Of a DNA stretch of 64,000 nt, positions 58,411-64,000 are shown piece by piece; the stretch's first letter is position 1, and the number at the start of each line of letters is the position of its first letter. The notes under the pieces were generated by a model. It saw only the letters and a program-made list of their open reading frames with translations, was not told where the DNA came from and made no database searches. The position numbers were made by a program, and so were the translations under genes. This DNA comes from Strongyloides papillosus (lineage: Eukaryota; Nematoda; Chromadorea; Rhabditida; Strongyloididae). Where the stretch lies: assembly GCA_005656395.1 (NCBI GenBank), contig SRSI01000049.1:124001-188000 (forward strand), written 5' to 3'.

Positions 58411-61400
58411 AAGAACGAGATGTATCCAATTTTACATCTGTGAAGAACACTTTACGAGGTCTTCCTTTAAAGGTGTTAGTAGTAGGATTTCTTATTCTGC
58501 ATTCAACATAATTTTTAAAAACATCAGTAACTTCATATCCAGTTTGCCATGGACAATCGTGTTTCTTTTCATTTTTGAAATTAGGTCTTTTGATAAGAAC
58601 TTTATCTCCAATATTAAAATTATTGGGTTCAGAATAATCAGCATTATCGATACCATTTAATTTTTCACGAGTTATATCAGATAATTCTTTAGCTAACTTA
58701 TGAGCATTTTGTAAATGACATTTATTTACTACATCATTTAAATCGTAGTCCACAAGATATTTCAATTTTTCATGATCCAAAATAACATCAGATTTAAGTA
58801 CGGGATTACGTCCAAATATAAGATAAAATGGACTGAATTTTGTTGTTAGGTGAACAGTAACATTGTAAAAATAAGCAATTTTACTTAAACATGCATCCCA
58901 TTCAAGATCAGGATTTGATTTCAATTCTTTACTAATCAATGTATGTATTGTTTTAAATACTCGTTCGATATTACAATTTCCTTCATGATGTAAGGGAGTA
59001 GAATGACTATACTTTATACCCATGTCATCGAAGAATTGTAGTAATTTCTTTGATTTACAATATTGAGCATTATCCAATTTGACTTCAATCGGACAGCTAT
59101 ACAGGAATATTACTTTATTCATAAAGAAATTTATCAGTGATTCACTATTAGCATCAGCAATTTCTTGCAATATAATATATTTGGTTAGTACATCTATCAA
59201 ACCAATAAAGAATTTGTTTCCATTAGTGGTACCACGAAACGGTCCACATATATCGACATTAACTTTCTGAAATGGAAAGTCAGCTGAAGTATGTTCAAAT
59301 TGATAAGGACGTTTTCTAGGATTATTACGAGACAAACATATTTTACATGACTGAATATGTTTACGAAAATCTAGAGACATTCCTGGCCACTTTTGTCTTG
59401 CAATAAGAAGAGGATAACATTTTTCAAAGCACATATGTCCCAGGTTATCATGAACAGCTTCCATAAGTTTAATTTTCTCTTCATCAGTTATATCAGGAAA
59501 TTTAGAACAATCAATATTTGCTATCTTTTCAATAATATCTTTCTTATTTTCAGTAACAATATCATTAGTTTCATCAATACCATTTTCAACATTTATAACT
59601 CTTAATAAATGAGCACGACTAAGAGCATCTGCAGGTATATTTCTTTCTCCACGTATATAATGGAGTATAACATTATTTTCAAGAATTTTCTCCACATAGC
59701 GGAATAGATTTCTATCAGTATTATTTTCGCATATCTTTAAGATTGACATGTGGTCAGTATAAACATGTGTTTCATGACCATACACATATTGTCTAAAATA
59801 ATCGAGACTTTCTGCAATACAACGAATTTCTAAGTATGTAGCAGGAACAAATTTTTTTCTATCAGGATTTCTCTTGGAAAAGAAACCTAATGGAGTATCA
59901 ACATTTTTTTTAAATTCTTGCATCAGTACGGCTGCGAAACAGTCCGCACTTGCGTCACAATATAACTTGAAGGGTAATTTAAAATTTGGATAACTAATAG
60001 TAACAGCTTTTACCAATGCCTGTTTTGTTTTAAGAAACGAAGTTTCTGCTTCCTCCGACCAATGAAAAGAAGAATTTTTGGTCTTATTTCTGAGAAGATC
60101 AGTTAACGGTTTCTGCATTTTTGCAAGATTCGGTATGTTATTTCTAAAATATCCTATTTTACCTAAGTACCTTCTTAGAGCTTTTACAGATTTAGGAGAG
60201 GGATAGTTAACAATGGCAGCAACATTAGAATCACAAGGCTTCTGACCATCTGCACTAAATATATATCCCAAATAAACAACAGAATTACCACAGAATTGAG
60301 ATTTTGAACAGTTAATTTTTAAGTCATATTCTCTTAATCTATCAAGTACAAGTCTAATATGAGTAAAGTGATCAGACATTGTTGTTTTTGTTACAATTAA
60401 TATGTCGTCTACATACGACAGAGCAAAATCAAGACCATTAAGAACTTTATCAATAGTTCTCTGAAATACTACCGTTGCAATTTTCAAGCCAAACGGCATT
60501 CTAAGGAAACGATAAGTTTGTCCAGTAGGACTTTTAAAACCTAGTTTCATTGACGATGTTTCATCTAGCATAATTTGCAAGAAGCTTTGTGTTAAATCAA
60601 GTGTAGTAAAATATTTTCCATTTACCAGTTTACAACGAATATCAGCAAGTGTTGGAGTTGTATATGAATCTCCAATTAAAACATTATTTAAAGGACGTGA
60701 ATCTAAACATATTCTATCCTGATTATCACGTTTAGGTACCAATACCATGTTCATCAACCATGTGACATTATCATCACGAATACAAATTTTATTTTCTTCC
60801 CATAACTTTATAGTTTCAACAACAAGAGAAGATTTTCCAACAGGAATAGGGTAACGTCTAATTTTTGGTGGATCCTCAGAAGAAACACACAATGTAGGAC
60901 ATCTAATTTTACAAGCACCAATATCATATTTATGATTGCTAAACCTATCATAATAATCAGACTTTATTTTTTCAATATTTTTACAATTTTCAACAGTACA
61001 ATCATTCATATCATTATATTTAACAAAGAAAGTGGTGTTCTTTACAGAGCTAAATTTTACGATAACTGATACGTACCGGTTACACATTTTCAACGTGTTT
61101 TTTTCAAAATCAAGAACGCTGCAAGTAGCCTTCAATACATCTGTGCCAATAAACAAGTGATGCTTAAATTCACTAAAGCATTCATCTGGAAGTACACAGC
61201 AGTTTGTTTTTACCATGACATTGTCAAATTTCAATGTAGTGACAAATGTTCCATAAGATTTCATATAATTACCATTTGCCATAAAGATTTTCTCAGATCT
61301 AGTTTCATTAACATTAAATCCCAACATATTTGCACGGCTCAACGATATGGAAGATCTTTGACAACCACTATCAACTATACCTGGTGCAATAAATCCATCT

Positions 61401-62890
61401 TCAAATTCCACTTTAACATAGACATCGCAAGAGTTCGTAGTGACTCTTTTAGATAATTTTTCACATTTTTTTGACGGTAAGATTTCATTTTGTTTATTAT
61501 TAACATATATTTTTGATAATAATTCTTCATCACAATTTTCAATAACAGATTTTTTTGATGATATCTTTTCATCATATTTTTCATTAACATAATTTATTGA
61601 TAATAAATTTTTATCACATTTTTCAGCAAGCTCTTTGACTCCTTCAATGTTTGAAGATACGTAATCACTAATTTGAGCATCAGCCAGTTTCCCAGTGGAT
61701 TCAACCTCTCCAGTGGTTATCATCATGCAATTTTTTAACATTTCCCATGGATTTGTGGTGTCTGAAGAGTGTGTCGTCAATGTTCTCAAATTATTTGAAG
61801 CAGTTGGTTGAGAACTTGTTTGAACAGGGCATTTGTTGGCATAATGGCCCTTCCCTCGACATTTCTTGCATTCCACATTTTTGTGACGACAGTCACTAAT
61901 TTTATGCCCCTTATTGAAGCAACCTTTACACGATAAGTCATTTTTCTTATCTTCTTTTGTTTTAACCATTTCTTTACGTTGATAGTTGCGTTGATTGTGA
62001 GTTTTTGACAATCTCACATTGTCATTATTGATGACTTGAAGATCAGATGCCACCTCTGCAATTGATGTATAGCGATCTTCTTTGTTTCTGAAGTAGATAA
62101 ACAGCTCGTAATTGTCTTCAAGTTTTTCTTTTAATCTGGACAACTGTCTCTGCAAGACTTCGCCATCGTCAGTTGTATCCAGAGAATCCTTGATCAATTT
62201 ACCAAAAGCATTTATTGAGTTTTCTAATTCACTTTCACTGTATTTTAGTTTGAAATAACGTATTTTATCATGAGCAATACGTCTTGCAATAACTCCGTCA
62301 TATTTCTCCATTAATATCCTTTTCATCTCATCATAAGATCCATCTGGAGTGGAGTTGGCTTCGAGATAAGTACGGATCTCGAAAGGTAAGAGTGTTCTAA
62401 GAGCAGCCTTCTTCACATTATCTGCCGTTATATTGTCCACTATTAACAAATCCTCAAAGTCGCATAAGAATTTTTTGATAGGACCACTCTTTTCATTGTA
62501 TTTTCCTAACTGAATAAATGTCCGAGTCATCTCCTCAGCTTCTGTTTCAGTTTCAGATTCACTTTCGTTTTCAAAAATTGGTGGTGGTGGGGTTTCACTA
62601 GGCGTAGTAGATTTTCTGGTTGTAGACAGAAAACTAACTGCTTGGTTGAGGAGAGATTTAGCAAATCCTGGTTCTTCGTCTGAACTTAGGTTGTTTTCAA
62701 TATCCTCCAGCAGCCCTTGTAAATATGAACTTCTTTTCTTATCACTGTAATCTGCACAATAGATATTTTCACTAGCAATTCTATCAAGTAAGGCAGGTGA
62801 TAATGGTTCAGTCAATTTCTTATTCAATACCTCTAAACAACTTAGTACTATACTCTTCTTTTGACTTAGAGTACTATCAGATCGCATCAA
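58409..62890 (-). CDS. Gag-Pol polyprotein of the gypsy-type element
   Basis: One 1,493-residue frame without a gag/pol frameshift. Gag occupies about 1-300, with an acidic SESETETEAEE stretch near 110. Two CX2CX4HX4C zinc knuckles (CKGCFNKGHKISDC, CKKCRGKGHYANKC) follow at about 318-352. The aspartic protease has IVDSGCQRSS (about 502). Reverse transcriptase spans about 660-860, with FTTLDLTQSF, LRMPFGL and YVDD (about 825). RNase H has YCDAS (about 976) and TDH. Integrase has a zinc-binding HDNLGH...CKIC (about 1146-1190) and a D-D-E core: VDICGPF (about 1216), KLDNAQY (about 1274), NIERVFK (about 1310). A GPY-like tail (DKVLIKRPNF) ends it. The PR-RT-RH-IN order is that of Ty3/gypsy. All catalytic residues appear present. 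Confidence 0.95.
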   Translation of the reverse strand: MMRSDSTLSQKKSIVLSCLEVLNKKLTEPLSPALLDRIASENIYCADYSDKKRSSYLQGLLEDIENNLSSDEEPGFAKSLLNQAVSFLSTTRKSTTPSETPPPPIFENESESETETEAEEMTRTFIQLGKYNEKSGPIKKFLCDFEDLLIVDNITADNVKKAALRTLLPFEIRTYLEANSTPDGSYDEMKRILMEKYDGVIARRIAHDKIRYFKLKYSESELENSINAFGKLIKDSLDTTDDGEVLQRQLSRLKEKLEDNYELFIYFRNKEDRYTSIAEVASDLQVINNDNVRLSKTHNQRNYQRKEMVKTKEDKKNDLSCKGCFNKGHKISDCRHKNVECKKCRGKGHYANKCPVQTSSQPTASNNLRTLTTHSSDTTNPWEMLKNCMMITTGEVESTGKLADAQISDYVSSNIEGVKELAEKCDKNLLSINYVNEKYDEKISSKKSVIENCDEELLSKIYVNNKQNEILPSKKCEKLSKRVTTNSCDVYVKVEFEDGFIAPGIVDSGCQRSSISLSRANMLGFNVNETRSEKIFMANGNYMKSYGTFVTTLKFDNVMVKTNCCVLPDECFSEFKHHLFIGTDVLKATCSVLDFEKNTLKMCNRYVSVIVKFSSVKNTTFFVKYNDMNDCTVENCKNIEKIKSDYYDRFSNHKYDIGACKIRCPTLCVSSEDPPKIRRYPIPVGKSSLVVETIKLWEENKICIRDDNVTWLMNMVLVPKRDNQDRICLDSRPLNNVLIGDSYTTPTLADIRCKLVNGKYFTTLDLTQSFLQIMLDETSSMKLGFKSPTGQTYRFLRMPFGLKIATVVFQRTIDKVLNGLDFALSYVDDILIVTKTTMSDHFTHIRLVLDRLREYDLKINCSKSQFCGNSVVYLGYIFSADGQKPCDSNVAAIVNYPSPKSVKALRRYLGKIGYFRNNIPNLAKMQKPLTDLLRNKTKNSSFHWSEEAETSFLKTKQALVKAVTISYPNFKLPFKLYCDASADCFAAVLMQEFKKNVDTPLGFFSKRNPDRKKFVPATYLEIRCIAESLDYFRQYVYGHETHVYTDHMSILKICENNTDRNLFRYVEKILENNVILHYIRGERNIPADALSRAHLLRVINVENGIDETNDIVTENKKDIIEKIANIDCSKFPDITDEEKIKLMEAVHDNLGHMCFEKCYPLLIARQKWPGMSLDFRKHIQSCKICLSRNNPRKRPYQFEHTSADFPFQKVNVDICGPFRGTTNGNKFFIGLIDVLTKYIILQEIADANSESLINFFMNKVIFLYSCPIEVKLDNAQYCKSKKLLQFFDDMGIKYSHSTPLHHEGNCNIERVFKTIHTLISKELKSNPDLEWDACLSKIAYFYNVTVHLTTKFSPFYLIFGRNPVLKSDVILDHEKLKYLVDYDLNDVVNKCHLQNAHKLAKELSDITREKLNGIDNADYSEPNNFNIGDKVLIKRPNFKNEKKHDCPWQTGYEVTDVFKNYVECRIRNPTTNTFKGRPRKVFFTDVKLDTSRS

Positions 62891-63141
62891 TATATTTACG
62901 ATGACTTTTGATTTTTGGTGACTTTATATATTTTTTTTTGATGACTTTGATATAATGCAATATATATGTAGATATTACAACCAATTCAATTTTTCAGCAA
63001 TTTATAATCAATAACCAGTATAATAACCAATAATTTAATATCCAATAACTTTATAACTTCAGACTTTCAGCAGTAAGTTTCTCCAGTAGCAATAAACGTA
63101 AAATTTCTAATTACAAACTTCAAATAAGCAATAATTTTAAA

Positions 63142-63305
63142 AATAACGTAAGAGATCTCCAATAGTGAGCTTCTCCAATAGATAATAACGCGAGAGTTTC
63201 AATGACAACCTCTCTGACCAATAAATAACGTGAGAGTTCCAACATAAACTTCTCCAACCAATAAATAACGTGAGAGTTCCAATATAAACTTCTCCAATCA
63301 GCAAC
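63142..63305 (-). repeat. Tandem repeats in the retrotransposon leader, about 40-bp units
   Basis: ATAACG(T/C)(G/A)AGAG recurs near 63143, 63185, 63225 and 63265, each followed by a variant of TTCCAA...CTTCTCCAA. Four units, upstream of the gag start. Confidence 0.75.
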
Positions 63306-63383
63306 TAACAATATAGAGTTTCTCTAACAGCGAGTATCTCCAATTCCTTACTTTAATACGCTTTATCCTTTTTTATATCAGTA

Positions 63384-63403
63384 CTCCGGACCCTTTTTTG
63401 ACC
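63384..63403 (-). promoter_or_regulatory. Candidate primer-binding site
   Basis: Directly after the 5' LTR, the minus strand reads GGTCAAAAAAGGGTCCGGAG; with the last LTR base T it begins TGG, as expected for pairing with a tRNA CCA end. Which tRNA would prime was not determined. Confidence 0.45.
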
Positions 63404-63795
63404 AGTAAAATTTTTAATTTTAACGGGCGGTTTCCTGTTAAAAGAACAAAGATGTACGCAAGAAAGATATAAATTTTATTACAAAAAAAAACTAAAAGCT
63501 ATATAAAACAATGTAAATAATATAAGAACTTACCCTGTGAAAACCAAATTATTTCTTCACAGGTTTACAATGTAGCAACTAATAATATAATAGTATAAAA
63601 CCTAAAAATATAAAGTTAGAAACATTCTTAAATCATCCTTAAAATTATTCCACATATTTTAGTTTATATAATATAATAAATGATGACATCAAAAGTCATG
63701 ATCGCCAATAAGACAACAAGCAGGGGTTAGTATACCTTAAGGAGGTAAACGATTTTTGATCTATTACATATCAATAAAATATAAGATATTTTACT
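63404..63795 (-). repeat. 5' LTR of the gypsy-type element
   Basis: 392 bp, partner of 58008-58399. It carries the element's promoter by analogy with other LTR elements. Confidence 0.95.
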
Positions 63796-64000
63796 ATTTC
63801 GTCGTTTTTTTACAAAAATATATATGTTTGACTTTTTAAATTAATGTGACTTTTTTTTAATTTTGACATTTTTTATGACATTATGCCCATTTAGATCTTG
63901 ACTTGTTTTTTTATTTTATAAAATATGCTATTAAAGTCAATTTCGTGTAAAATTATTGATGTTTTAATAAAAACCATTATTTTAAACAATCTATTAACGA

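Larger units (their letters stand above)
58008..63795 (-). mobile_element. Full-length Ty3/gypsy-type LTR retrotransposon, young
   Basis: A 5,788-bp element in minus orientation. Two 392-bp LTRs start AGTAAAAT and end ATTTTACT and differ at only two positions that I can find. ATTT flanks both sides (58004-58007 and 63796-63799), a 4-bp target duplication. A purine tract directly precedes the 3' LTR. A single intact gag-pol ORF fills the interior, and a tandem-repeat leader lies behind the 5' LTR. All parts needed for autonomous movement appear present, and the near-identical LTRs point to a recent insertion. Confidence 0.95.

Overview
The window is nuclear DNA of a very AT-rich nematode. Introns are tiny (41-51 bp wherever I could place both splice sites), genes sit close together on both strands, and the tRNA genes and coding content are eukaryotic. 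Tandem receptor tyrosine phosphatases, an astacin protease with EGF and CUB modules and the base composition suggest a clade IV nematode of the Strongyloides type. That placement is inference, because no species-specific marker was checked.

Bases 1-21,000 are the gene-rich part. In order they hold: the 3' part of a receptor-type tyrosine phosphatase (PTP); tRNA-Pro; an HP1-like chromodomain protein; a weak coding remnant; a very short gene resembling the N-terminus of CTR9; a broken type I membrane protein gene; a 747-residue coiled-coil protein; tRNA-Glu; and a complete second receptor PTP (1,142 residues). Both PTPs carry a dead first catalytic domain and an intact second one, the reverse of the usual arrangement. 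A broken multi-domain von Willebrand A gene follows.

Bases 21,000-33,900 are a graveyard of mobile DNA and decayed genes: a deleted pogo/Tigger-like element, a MITE, a frameshifted NADAR domain, two decayed paralogous copies of a gene resembling a DVE/SATB-type homeobox gene (one cut off inside the homeodomain), a compact LTR element with a single 212-residue ORF, and two nested foldback structures of about 3.9 kb and 0.8 kb.

Bases 33,945-40,079 (minus) encode an uninterrupted 2,044-residue Helitron replicase-helicase with an N-terminal cysteine-protease-like region. It is followed by a degenerate higher-order satellite (about 1.32 kb period), MITEs, a helicase C-terminal fragment and an intact two-exon astacin gene (47,183-48,493). 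Bases 48,500-58,000 are AT-rich with diverged repeats, a probable solo LTR and a dead mariner. The window ends with an intact, recently inserted Ty3/gypsy-type retrotransposon (58,008-63,795) with two nearly identical 392-bp LTRs and a 1,493-residue gag-pol ORF.
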